A stretch of DNA of 64,000 nucleotides from Ewingella sp. CoE-038-23 (GTDB lineage: Bacteria > Pseudomonadota > Gammaproteobacteria > Enterobacterales > Enterobacteriaceae). Below are positions 34,286 to 40,947 of the stretch, piece by piece. Location of the stretch: positions 3,100,001 through 3,164,000 of the forward strand of contig NZ_JAZHOH010000001.1 of the NCBI RefSeq assembly GCF_040419245.1, in the 5' to 3' direction. Each line of letters starts with the position of its first letter. Position 1 is the first letter of the stretch. The notes beneath the pieces are model-generated. The model saw nothing but the letters and a program-made list of their open reading frames with translations, was not told where the DNA came from and did not search any database. Both the position numbers and the translations under genes were made by a program.

Positions 34286-34636
34286 TTACAGTCCCGTCGC
34301 CACGGCCAGACAGACCGCTGCAACAATCAGCGCTCGGCGGATCAATGCGGCAGAAAAGACCAGGTGGAGACCTGTCTGTACCGGGTAACGACCAGACGCC
34401 ATCAGCGTTTCATCATGCTTCAGGTACTGGCCGGGGCGGGCTTTGGGGAACAACGAACGATCGAGCCAGTAGCCGAGTACCGCGGCGAGCGTGATGAGCG
34501 ACAGCTTGTAGACCACCACCGGCAGCTGCTGCGGCGATACCAGACCGATGGTACCGAGCAGCAGCACAGCGGTCAGCAGCCAGCCGCTGAGTCGGGGCTT
34601 TTTAACGGTGGGAATAATTTTCTTCAGGTTTTTCAT
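34286..34636 (-). CDS. Putative holin
   Basis: 116-residue membrane protein with three hydrophobic segments (about residues 17-34, 38-57 and 91-114) and a basic N-terminus (MKNLKKIIPTVKKPRLSGW). It is the first gene of the leftward late operon, directly upstream of the endolysin (2-bp gap), the usual site of the holin. The middle basic segment YWLDRSLFPKARPGQYLKHDE resembles small membrane proteins of BcepMu-like phages. Confidence 0.75.
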   Translation of the reverse strand: MKNLKKIIPTVKKPRLSGWLLTAVLLLGTIGLVSPQQLPVVVYKLSLITLAAVLGYWLDRSLFPKARPGQYLKHDETLMASGRYPVQTGLHLVFSAALIRRALIVAAVCLAVATGL

Positions 34637-34740
34637 GGTGCGTCTCCTTGTTGTGTGGGAGACAGCATCACAAATGTCGGGGGAAAGGGATTTTAAACAG
34701 CGTTAATAGTGAAGCGATGGGGCAAAACGCATGATTACTT

Positions 34741-34796
34741 TGAAAGAACGACAAGCCGGGTGCACCAATACCTGACTAGCCAACAAACACAGATAT
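34741..34796 (+). ncRNA. Hairpin leader repeat, copy 1
   Basis: 56-nt copy of an element also present at 35760-35816: TGAAAGAACGACnAGCC...GGTGC..CAA.ACC...CT.GCCA..AA.C.CACAGATAT. The hairpin is degenerate here. It ends 19 bp before the start of the next rightward gene. Comparable hairpin leaders (C4/IsrK-like antisense RNAs) are known in enteric prophages, but the match is by appearance only. Confidence 0.45.
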
Positions 34797-34815
34797 TTTT
34801 CTGAAGGGGAAACGT

Positions 34816-35073
34816 ATGACTTCGGCAACGGCTAAATCAAGCTCACTCTGCCTGATGGGGATCACCTGCGATGAGTATGAAACTGCGGCAAAAATTTACA
34901 CCCTCAGCGTCAATGCTGACAATCTTGCAGAGGCAATAAGAGAGATGCAAACCGCGCTTGAGCAGGTGGAGAAAACGCCACGAATGCTCCCTGAAAATAA
35001 GCTGAAAGGAATACTCATTGGACAGATAAGACTGACCATCAGCGCCAATCCAAAAAGCAGATCGGCTTGCTAA
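34816..35073 (+). CDS. Hypothetical accessory protein
   Basis: 85-residue protein with a good ribosome site (AAGGGGAAAC). Predominantly helical: YETAAKIYTLSVNADNLAEAIREMQTALEQVEKTPRMLPENKLKGILIGQIRLTI. No known family is recognised. It is rightward, against the late operon, with hairpin repeat copy 1 as its leader, so it is probably expressed from its own promoter as an accessory (moron) gene. The function is unknown. Confidence 0.5.
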   Translation: MTSATAKSSSLCLMGITCDEYETAAKIYTLSVNADNLAEAIREMQTALEQVEKTPRMLPENKLKGILIGQIRLTISANPKSRSAC

Positions 35074-35093
35074 CTATCTGGCCGTCATATTGC

Positions 35094-35666
35094 TCATTCC
35101 GTTACCCGCCTGCCTGTTGATGCCGGAAGTGGGATCAGTATCTCCCAGAATGGATCTTCACCATTTGCATAGGTAAGACTTTCACCTGACCAGTACAGAT
35201 GCGCCCGACGATATATATCCAGAAGCGGACCATCGCTGTTAAGCAGTCTCATATCACCACGGTGAACAGGGTTCTGGTTCCTTACTTCATATATCGGCGC
35301 TGTCCGTATTCCATCATCACCACGCTCGTTGGCCAGCAATTCCCTGAATTGTTTAACCTCACTGATTTCCTGACAGGCAAACAGCGACTGATATCGGGAC
35401 GGTTTATCAGGAAAGTCGCTACGCCGTACAAGTTCAAGGATGAGACCAATCAGTAAGGCGCTGTCCCTTTGATGGTCTTCATCGAAAAGCGCAGGGTTGT
35501 AGAGGTAGTTATGGCCGTGCTTTGACAACCCTTCTGGATACATTTGATTCAGGAAATCAGCCAGCTCTGGCTGTTTTGGGGTGTAGTGACGCAGCGGTAT
35601 CTCATGGAGTGAACGCAGGCTATTAGCGGAATCAAGCGTGTAATACTTTTCCAACGGAAGGTACAT
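35094..35666 (-). CDS. Hypothetical protein, DUF2441-like appearance
   Basis: 190-residue protein in the prophage accessory zone. LPLEKYYTLDSANSLRSLHEIPLRHY is followed by PEGLSKHGHNYLYNP (about residues 45-59) and SRYQSLFACQEISEVKQFRELL (about 88-109). APIYEVRNQNPVHRGDMRLLNSDGPLLDIYRRAHLYWSGES then leads to FWEILIPLP near the C-terminus. The plan (a phosphate/NAD-binding-like N-terminal part, SLFACQ..., an E-V strand pair) is reminiscent of DUF2441 and ADP-ribosyltransferase-fold proteins, but I cannot confirm catalytic residues. It is convergent with the 85-residue gene. The start is ATG 35666; a TTG 9 bp upstream is also possible. Confidence 0.55.
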   Translation of the reverse strand: MYLPLEKYYTLDSANSLRSLHEIPLRHYTPKQPELADFLNQMYPEGLSKHGHNYLYNPALFDEDHQRDSALLIGLILELVRRSDFPDKPSRYQSLFACQEISEVKQFRELLANERGDDGIRTAPIYEVRNQNPVHRGDMRLLNSDGPLLDIYRRAHLYWSGESLTYANGEDPFWEILIPLPASTGRRVTE

Positions 35667-35759
35667 CCTTATCAAATCAGCTAAATGACGTGCTCTTATG
35701 CCGCCATCCAGTAAACCGCATTAATAGCATGCGGGTATCCCTAAGCCTCATCCTGACAG

Positions 35760-35816
35760 TGAAAGAACGACCAGCCCGGTGCGTCAACACCGGGCTGGCC
35801 ATCAACCCACAGATAT
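35760..35816 (+). ncRNA. Hairpin leader repeat, copy 2
   Basis: 57-nt copy of the element at 34741. It contains a perfect stem CCAGCCCGGTG (35771-35781) / CACCGGGCTGG (35788-35798) with loop CGTCAA. It lies 88 bp upstream of the methylase gene. Covariation with copy 1 cannot be judged, because copy 1 is degenerate. Confidence 0.5.
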
Positions 35817-35844
35817 GCGCTGTGAGCCAACCAGGGTTCAGTCA

Positions 35845-35856
35845 GTCTCGCGAGAC
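35845..35856. promoter_or_regulatory. 12-bp palindrome upstream of the methylase gene
   Basis: GTCTCGCGAGAC, perfect palindrome 48 bp before the Dam-type gene; possible operator. Confidence 0.35.
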
Positions 35857-35903
35857 CGGACTAGCCTGCCATATTTTCACTGACTGTAAAAGGCTTACGG
35901 ATA

Positions 35904-36674
35904 ATGAAAGAACAATCTTTGCCCATCGTTCCATGGATCGGCGGTAAACGCCGTCTGGCCAAACATATTTTGCCGCTTTTCCCAGCTCATACCTGTTATG
36001 TAGAGCCATTCAGCGGCGCAGCTGCTCTGTATTTTCTCAAGACCCCCAGCAAGACCGAAGTAATCAACGATATCAATGGGGAACTCGTGAACTTATACCG
36101 GGTAGTGAAACACCATCTGGAAGAGTTTGTCCGGCAGTTTAAATGGGCGCTGGTGAGTCGCCAGATCTACAAATGGTTGCAGGATACGCCAGAAGAAACA
36201 CTGACTGATATACAGCGTGCAGCCCGGTTCTACTACCTCCAGAAGCAGGCATTTGGCGGCAAGGTTGCAGATCACACCTTTGGTACCTCCACCACCAGTG
36301 CGCCACGCTTTAACCTGCTGCGCATCGAGGAGGAGTTGTCGATGGCGCACCTACGCCTGTCGAGAACATTGATAGAACATCTGGACTGGCAACAATGCAT
36401 AAAGCGCTATGACCGCCCCCATACGCTGTTTTACTGCGACCCACCATACTGGGGAACGGAAGGCTACGGCGTGGAGTTTGGGCTGGAAAACTATGACCAC
36501 ATGGCGGAACTGGCGCGTAGTATCAAAGGGAAGATGATTATTTCGGTGAACGATATCCCAGAAATGCGGCAGGCATTCGACGGCCTGAATATCCAGACGG
36601 TGGATATCAGTTACAACCTTAAAGTCACCGGGAAAGCCTCACGACGGAAAGAGTTAGTGATTTGTAATTTTTGA
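35904..36674 (+). CDS. DNA adenine N6-methyltransferase (Dam/D12 class)
   Basis: 256-residue MTase. N-terminal PWIGGKRRLAKHILPLFP (about residues 9-26) and YVEPFSGAAALYF (about 32-44) form the AdoMet-binding motif. The catalytic motif DPPY is in TLFYCDPPYWGTEGYG (about 172-187), and ELVICNF ends the protein. It is likely an orphan modifier protecting phage DNA from host restriction or altering regulation; no matching endonuclease lies beside it. It is transcribed rightward in the central accessory zone, convergent with the lipoprotein gene, and is preceded by the hairpin repeat. Confidence 0.93.
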   Translation: MKEQSLPIVPWIGGKRRLAKHILPLFPAHTCYVEPFSGAAALYFLKTPSKTEVINDINGELVNLYRVVKHHLEEFVRQFKWALVSRQIYKWLQDTPEETLTDIQRAARFYYLQKQAFGGKVADHTFGTSTTSAPRFNLLRIEEELSMAHLRLSRTLIEHLDWQQCIKRYDRPHTLFYCDPPYWGTEGYGVEFGLENYDHMAELARSIKGKMIISVNDIPEMRQAFDGLNIQTVDISYNLKVTGKASRRKELVICNF

Positions 36675-36688
36675 CGGTTAGGCGAGCA

Positions 36689-36718
36689 AAGGAGGTGAAG
36701 TTTCTACACCACCTCCTT
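36689..36718. terminator. Hairpin between methylase and lipoprotein genes
   Basis: AAGGAGGTG / CACCTCCTT inverted repeat with a 12-nt loop between convergent genes; probable terminator. Confidence 0.6.
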
Positions 36719-36737
36719 CATCTCGAAGTGAGTGCGA

Positions 36738-37178
36738 CTAACGGGATTTTTCTTTATCGAGTTTTATGACCATATCACCACCGGGTACATCCATTCTGTC
36801 GAGACAAACGGACTGGCAGGCTGATTTAGATATTTTCACTTCATGGGCATTATTCGATATAAATAAGAAGCAGTTATTCCCAGAGGCAGCGTAATCATTC
36901 GGGATATTATTATCGTCTTTGATATGGAATTGCACTGTTGTTATTGGCCGCATGCTGTCATCAGACACCTCAAACTTATCGAAATTAACAGCATATTTGT
37001 CCAGACCTGGGCACTGTTGGCGAATAAAAGGCAGCTCGCGCTTTACAATCGGATTATCGGTCTCAACACTAAAGACAGCGTGATCTGCTGCTGAGCTTTG
37101 TACGTCAGTAGGGTCAGCATTATCTCCACACCCAGCCAGAAGAAAAATCGTTGGTAATAGAAATTTTCGTATAGTCAT
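36738..37178 (-). CDS. Phage-encoded lipoprotein (lysogenic conversion candidate)
   Basis: 146-residue lipoprotein: MTIRKFLLPTIFLLAGC signal with lipobox LAGC (Cys17), then Gly-Asp-Asn. An Asp/Gly after Cys does not decide clearly between inner and outer membrane. The mature part contains four Cys (CPGL, CFLF, CQSVC), which could form disulfides, and strand-like segments DSMRPITTVQFHIKDD and NNCFLFISNNAHEV. It lies just downstream of the repressor on the same strand (35-bp gap), so it is likely expressed in the lysogen. Superinfection exclusion (blocking phage entry) is a known job for such lipoproteins, but here it is only inferred. Confidence 0.7.
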   Translation of the reverse strand: MTIRKFLLPTIFLLAGCGDNADPTDVQSSAADHAVFSVETDNPIVKRELPFIRQQCPGLDKYAVNFDKFEVSDDSMRPITTVQFHIKDDNNIPNDYAASGNNCFLFISNNAHEVKISKSACQSVCLDRMDVPGGDMVIKLDKEKSR

Positions 37179-37213
37179 ATTATTAGCTCTTCAATGTTCT
37201 TAATAGGAACAAA

Positions 37214-37630
37214 TTAACCCACATTTTTTAAATTTTTAAGCTTTGAGGACAACTCCTGAAGTTGCTTTTCCATCTCAATTACACGCTGTTTTTCTTCAGC
37301 GCCTCGCATGAGATCTCGTCGAACCTCAGGGTCGAGCTGATTTAATAGCTCAAGCATTTTAAGGTCTGCTTGACTGAAGCTTTGCGTTGCTGGTTCAGCC
37401 TTTGGCACCTCACTCTCATCCTCCCCCTTGCCGGTTAGTAACCAGTCAAGGGAGATTCCCCTTTCCTCAGCAATGTTTATGCAAATTGAATAAGGCACAG
37501 AGTCTCGCTTTCTCCAGCTAGCTAAAGTCTGTCTGTTAACGTTCAGCGCCCGAGCCAGCTCACTGTCGTTATCGACATTAAACAGTGACATGAGTCGCAG
37601 AAGCACTGCATCAACGGCCTTTTTATTCAT
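37214..37630 (-). CDS. Phage repressor (CI-type HTH)
   Basis: 138-residue repressor. The N-terminal HTH of the bacteriophage CI/XRE class is LMSLFNVDNDSELARALNVNRQTLASWRKRDSVPYSICINIAEERGISLDWLLTGKG (about residues 13-69). The C-terminal coiled coil (about 95-135) probably oligomerises. There is no peptidase (S24) domain, so induction would not follow LexA-like self-cleavage. Its start overlaps one of three operator-like palindromes, suggesting autoregulation. It is divergent from the early operon. Confidence 0.9.
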   Translation of the reverse strand: MNKKAVDAVLLRLMSLFNVDNDSELARALNVNRQTLASWRKRDSVPYSICINIAEERGISLDWLLTGKGEDESEVPKAEPATQSFSQADLKMLELLNQLDPEVRRDLMRGAEEKQRVIEMEKQLQELSSKLKNLKNVG

Positions 37631-37639
37631 TTCAAATAA
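37623..37639. promoter_or_regulatory. Operator-like palindrome O1 (at the repressor start)
   Basis: TTATTCA-TTT-CAAATAA, covering the repressor start codon; one arm perfect, one arm altered compared with O2. Confidence 0.7.
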
Positions 37640-37646
37640 ATCCCAC

Positions 37647-37675
37647 TTGAGTTATTCATTTTGAATAAGTACACT
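37647..37675 (+). promoter_or_regulatory. Candidate early promoter
   Basis: TTGAGT (37647-37652), 17-bp spacer, TACACT (37670-37675). It spans operator O2 and touches O3, so repressor binding would block it. Confidence 0.5.
37652..37668. promoter_or_regulatory. Operator-like palindrome O2
   Basis: TTATTCA-TTT-TGAATAA, perfect 7-3-7 palindrome in the divergent repressor/early region. Confidence 0.8.
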
Positions 37676-37691
37676 TATTCATATTGAGTAC
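37675..37691. promoter_or_regulatory. Operator-like palindrome O3
   Basis: TTATTCA-TAT-TGAGTAC; left arm identical to O2, right arm with changes at three positions. Centres of O1, O2 and O3 are 29 and 23 bp apart. Confidence 0.65.
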
Positions 37692-37713
37692 ATCATAACC
37701 CAACAGGAACACG

Positions 37714-37944
37714 GTGCATATGAACAAACAACAGGTTCGAGCACGACTGGTTGAACGGGGCAGCAGCCTGCGCCAGTTCGCGCTTAACGCAGGCTATGAG
37801 CCGCGAACTGTCACCCAAGCGGTAAGCCGCTGGGCTGGCAAAAATGAGCTTCCTCGTGGACGTCTGACGTATCGCATTCTGCGCGATCTGTCTGTCGTGA
37901 TCGGCAAAGAAGTTACACCGGGCATCCTTCAGGAGGCCTCATGA
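37714..37944 (+). CDS. Small DNA-binding regulator (Ner/Cro position)
   Basis: 76-residue basic helical protein, first gene of the early operon facing the repressor. RARLVERGSSLRQFALNAGYEPRTVTQAVSRWAGKNELPRGRLTYRILRDLSVVIGKEV looks like a helix-turn-helix protein. By position it acts like Mu Ner or lambda Cro, turning down early and repressor transcription. The GTG at 37714 fits the AGGAAC ribosome site better than the ATG at 37720. It overlaps the next gene (ATGA). Confidence 0.75.
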   Translation: MHMNKQQVRARLVERGSSLRQFALNAGYEPRTVTQAVSRWAGKNELPRGRLTYRILRDLSVVIGKEVTPGILQEAS

Positions 37945-38246
37945 GCAAAACAAATATTTCCAGCTCTGGCTCTCGCATCTTGCGAGTTCTTAAAGCGCTT
38001 CGCGGTCATGCCCTGAACGGTGTTTCAAACGGTGAGTTGGCCTCAGCCCTCGGAGAATCACCGGCCAATATCAACCGGGCGTTGAATACCCTTATTGAAG
38101 AAGGTCTTGCACTGAAACTCGACAACGGCCGCTTTGCACCTGGCGTCCAGCTTTTGCAAATCGCCATGGCGCACAGCAGCGAGATGGCTCGGGCACAAGA
38201 TCGCATCAATGAAATTAACCAGCGCGTCATGGCTGGCAGCCGCTAA
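37941..38246 (+). CDS. Small IclR-type winged-helix protein
   Basis: 101-residue protein with an IclR-like winged helix, SGSRILRVLKALRGHALNGVSNGELASALGESPANINRALNTLIEEGLALKLDNGRFAPG (about residues 9-69), and a helical tail. It lacks an effector domain. Second gene of the early operon, ATGA-coupled to the Ner-like gene. It may help control the early/lysogenic choice. Confidence 0.8.
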   Translation: MSKTNISSSGSRILRVLKALRGHALNGVSNGELASALGESPANINRALNTLIEEGLALKLDNGRFAPGVQLLQIAMAHSSEMARAQDRINEINQRVMAGSR

Positions 38247-38255
38247 GGAGAAATT

Positions 38256-39164
38256 ATGGGACGTACAAAATCACAATCAGTTGAATTAGTTGAAGATGCA
38301 CCACTAGGCGGCGACCTTAACATCAGCCTCAATGCAATGACTGAACATCGCCTTGAAATCATGCAGCAGTTTGGTGATGGCCTGCCGTATGAACGAGATC
38401 GTATCGTACATGAGACGCGTTTTTACATGGCGCAGAGTGCGGAAGCCATGCTTGAAGCGGGTAAGAGGCTGGTTATTCTTAAAGAGAATGAACCGCATGG
38501 TGACTTTATTGAAATAGTTGAATCTCAGTTATCTCTACCAAAGCGGACTGCACAGGTAATGATGCAGGCATCACTCAAATATCTTTCCCCAAAACTTGAA
38601 TCAAAAGCGCAAGCGCTTGCGCTTTTGGGAAAAACAAAACTCTTCGAGTTGATGACCGAAGATGATGACGATCTGGTCGAATTGGCTGATGGTGGCACTG
38701 TTGCCGGTATGACACTTGACGATATCGATCGCATGACCAGCCGTGAACTGAAAGCTGCATTGCGCGAAGCCCGCGAAACCAACTCAGCACAGCAGCGTGT
38801 TCTCGCTGACAAGAATGAGAAGATTGACGCGCTCTCCACCAAACTAGAGAAAAAATCCCGTATCCAGCCACCCAAGCCTGACGAAGAGGTGAAGAAACTG
38901 CGGGCTGAGGTAACAGCATTATCCACTGAAGCGGAATCAGCCATCACCGTTCGCCTTTTCAGTGCGTTTGAAACTCTGTGCGCATATTGCGCAGAAAATC
39001 AGATTGATACGCCCAAAGATTTTATGGCAGGGCTTGTTTGTGAGCTGGAATATGCCGCCCGCAGCCTTCGTTCGACCTTTGACCTTCCAGATACACCGAC
39101 AGGCAACGCTGCTCCAGCCTGGCTGACTGAGCCAGAACCTGAGATTAACCGGCAGGAGGCGTAA
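38256..39164 (+). CDS. DUF3102 early protein
   Basis: 302-residue DUF3102 family protein. The recognisable block is FYMAQSAEAMLEAGKRLVILKENEPHGDFIEIVESQLSLPKRTAQVMMQASLKYL (about residues 52-107), which resembles a ParB/KorB-type helix. A long coiled coil (about 165-225) and a more polar C-terminus follow. Found in early operons of Mu/BcepMu-like phages just before the transposase; the function is unknown. A perfect 26-bp palindrome lies inside its coding sequence at 38602-38627. Confidence 0.85.
   Translation: MGRTKSQSVELVEDAPLGGDLNISLNAMTEHRLEIMQQFGDGLPYERDRIVHETRFYMAQSAEAMLEAGKRLVILKENEPHGDFIEIVESQLSLPKRTAQVMMQASLKYLSPKLESKAQALALLGKTKLFELMTEDDDDLVELADGGTVAGMTLDDIDRMTSRELKAALREARETNSAQQRVLADKNEKIDALSTKLEKKSRIQPPKPDEEVKKLRAEVTALSTEAESAITVRLFSAFETLCAYCAENQIDTPKDFMAGLVCELEYAARSLRSTFDLPDTPTGNAAPAWLTEPEPEINRQEA
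38602..38627. repeat. Perfect 26-bp palindrome inside the DUF3102 gene
   Basis: CAAAAGCGCAAGC joined to its exact reverse complement with no loop, coding for SKAQALALLG. As RNA it can form a long hairpin; as DNA it is a two-fold symmetric site. Confidence 0.9.
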
Positions 39165-39167
39165 CCG

Positions 39168-40937
39168 ATGAGCGCCGCCCTGACTGAACGACTGGTTTCT
39201 GTTGCCCGCGCGGCACGTGACGCGGGGCATGGAAAGCGCGGTGCGGTATATGACGCAGCCTGCGCTGAACTGGGCTTCTCCCGCGCCACACTACTGCGCA
39301 AGCTGAAGGAGGTATCTGTGACTGATAAACGTAAAAAACGCGTTGATGCCGGACGCAGCGCCCTGAGTCGCGAAGAAGCCGCGCTGATATCCGCCACGCT
39401 GCGCGAGGCCACCCGTAAGAACGGTAAGCGGCTGTATTCCATCGCTGATGCGGTGGAAACCCTGCGCACTAACGGCTTTATCTCCGCAGGCAGAGCGGAT
39501 GAAGAAACCGGCGAGTTCTTCCCGTTGTCTGAGGACACCATCAGCCGCGCCCTGCGTAACTACGGCCTGCACCCGGAACAGCTGGACGCACCGGCACCAT
39601 CCTCCGAGATGGCCAGCCTGCATCCTAACCACGTCTGGGAGATTGATGCGTCGCTTTGTACGCTTTACTACCTGAGCAACGGCCATAAGGGATTGCAGGT
39701 GATGGACAGCGCGAAGTTCTACAAGAACAAGCCTGCCAACATCGCACGTATCGCCAGTGATCGCGTGTGGAGCTATGAGATTACCGACCATACCAGCGGC
39801 TGGATTTACGTTGAGTACGTGATGGGCGCTGAGTCCGGTGAGAACCTCTGCTCCGTTCTTATCAATGCGATGCAGGAACGCGGTGGCGCGGATGTGCTGC
39901 ACGGTGTGCCGAAAATACTCTACCTCGACCCCGGCTCGGCGAACACTGCCGGTATGACGAAAAACATGTGCCGCTCGCTGGGCATCAACCTGATAGCGCA
40001 CAAACCGCATAACGCCCGTGCGACTGGCCAGGTGGAAAAAGCCCGCGACATTATCGAACGCAAGCTGGAGCCGGGGTTGAAATTCCAGCCGGTCAACAGC
40101 CTGGAAGAGCTGAACACACTGGCTGTGAAATGGCGCAGCCACTTTAACGCTACAGCAGTTCACAGCCGCCACCGTAAAACCCGCACAGATATCTGGCTGA
40201 AAATTACCGCCGAACAACTTCTTAAAGCACCATCTGTTGAGGTCTGTCGCGAACTTGCCGTCGCCGCGCCGGAAAGCCGTAAGGTGACGTCAAAACTGCG
40301 CGTACCGTTCAGGGGTATCGAATACGACGTCTCTGCAGTGCCAGGCGTGATGGTAGGCGAGAAACTGATGATTACCCGTAATCCATGGCGCACCGACGCC
40401 GCACAGGTTGTTCTGACTGGCGAAGACGGCCACGAGATGTTCTTCCTGGTCGATGAAGTGAAAAAGAATGAATTCGGTTTTGCCGAGAAAGCGGCTGTCT
40501 TTGGCGAAAGCCATAAGGCAGTAGCGGACACCCCGGCGCAGACAGCGGCAAAAGAGATTGAACAGCTTGTCACCGGCACAGAAAACGCCACTGATGCCGC
40601 AGCGGCGCGTAAAGCGAAAGCGCTGCCGTTCGGCGGCAGGCTTGACCCTTACAAGCATATTGACGACACCACGTTGCCGACTTATATGCCGCGCCGTGGG
40701 CAGGCTTCTGAAGTGCGTAGCCCCCGTGTTGAGCAGCGCCCTTTGACTCACGTTGAAGCCGCGAAGGTACTGCGTGAGAAGTTCACAGCAAGTGGGCACA
40801 AGTGGACGCCGGAGCACTACCGCCAGTTAGCGGCACAGTACCCGGATGGCGTACCGGAAGTTGCGCTGGATGAGGTGATGGTCACCCTGACCACTCCGGC
40901 CCGCAGCAGCGTTATCAGCATCGTTAACGGCAACTGA
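39168..40937 (+). CDS. Transposase A (BcepMu/Mu type, DD35E)
   Basis: 589-residue DDE transposase that inserts and replicates the phage. An N-terminal helix-turn-helix (about residues 5-45) is followed by the rve integrase core: HVWEIDAS (Asp160), YLDPGSAN (Asp254) and TGQVEKARDI (Glu290). The two last residues are separated by exactly 35 positions (DD35E). The beta-barrel segment about 355-430 and C-terminal part contact the ATPase partner. It begins 3 bp after DUF3102 and is followed by the ATPase gene. It presumably binds the GATAAATG/GTGAGATAA boxes at the prophage ends. Confidence 0.96.
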   Translation: MSAALTERLVSVARAARDAGHGKRGAVYDAACAELGFSRATLLRKLKEVSVTDKRKKRVDAGRSALSREEAALISATLREATRKNGKRLYSIADAVETLRTNGFISAGRADEETGEFFPLSEDTISRALRNYGLHPEQLDAPAPSSEMASLHPNHVWEIDASLCTLYYLSNGHKGLQVMDSAKFYKNKPANIARIASDRVWSYEITDHTSGWIYVEYVMGAESGENLCSVLINAMQERGGADVLHGVPKILYLDPGSANTAGMTKNMCRSLGINLIAHKPHNARATGQVEKARDIIERKLEPGLKFQPVNSLEELNTLAVKWRSHFNATAVHSRHRKTRTDIWLKITAEQLLKAPSVEVCRELAVAAPESRKVTSKLRVPFRGIEYDVSAVPGVMVGEKLMITRNPWRTDAAQVVLTGEDGHEMFFLVDEVKKNEFGFAEKAAVFGESHKAVADTPAQTAAKEIEQLVTGTENATDAAAARKAKALPFGGRLDPYKHIDDTTLPTYMPRRGQASEVRSPRVEQRPLTHVEAAKVLREKFTASGHKWTPEHYRQLAAQYPDGVPEVALDEVMVTLTTPARSSVISIVNGN

Positions 40938-40947
40938 GGAGGAAGAC

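Noticed and set aside
35690..35947. Small rightward frame over the hairpin repeat
   Set aside because: Covers the palindromic leader and runs into the methylase start in another frame; no supporting features.
39291..40217. 308-codon leftward frame antisense to the transposase
   Set aside because: The transposase frame carries the DD35E residues; the antisense frame is a shadow.
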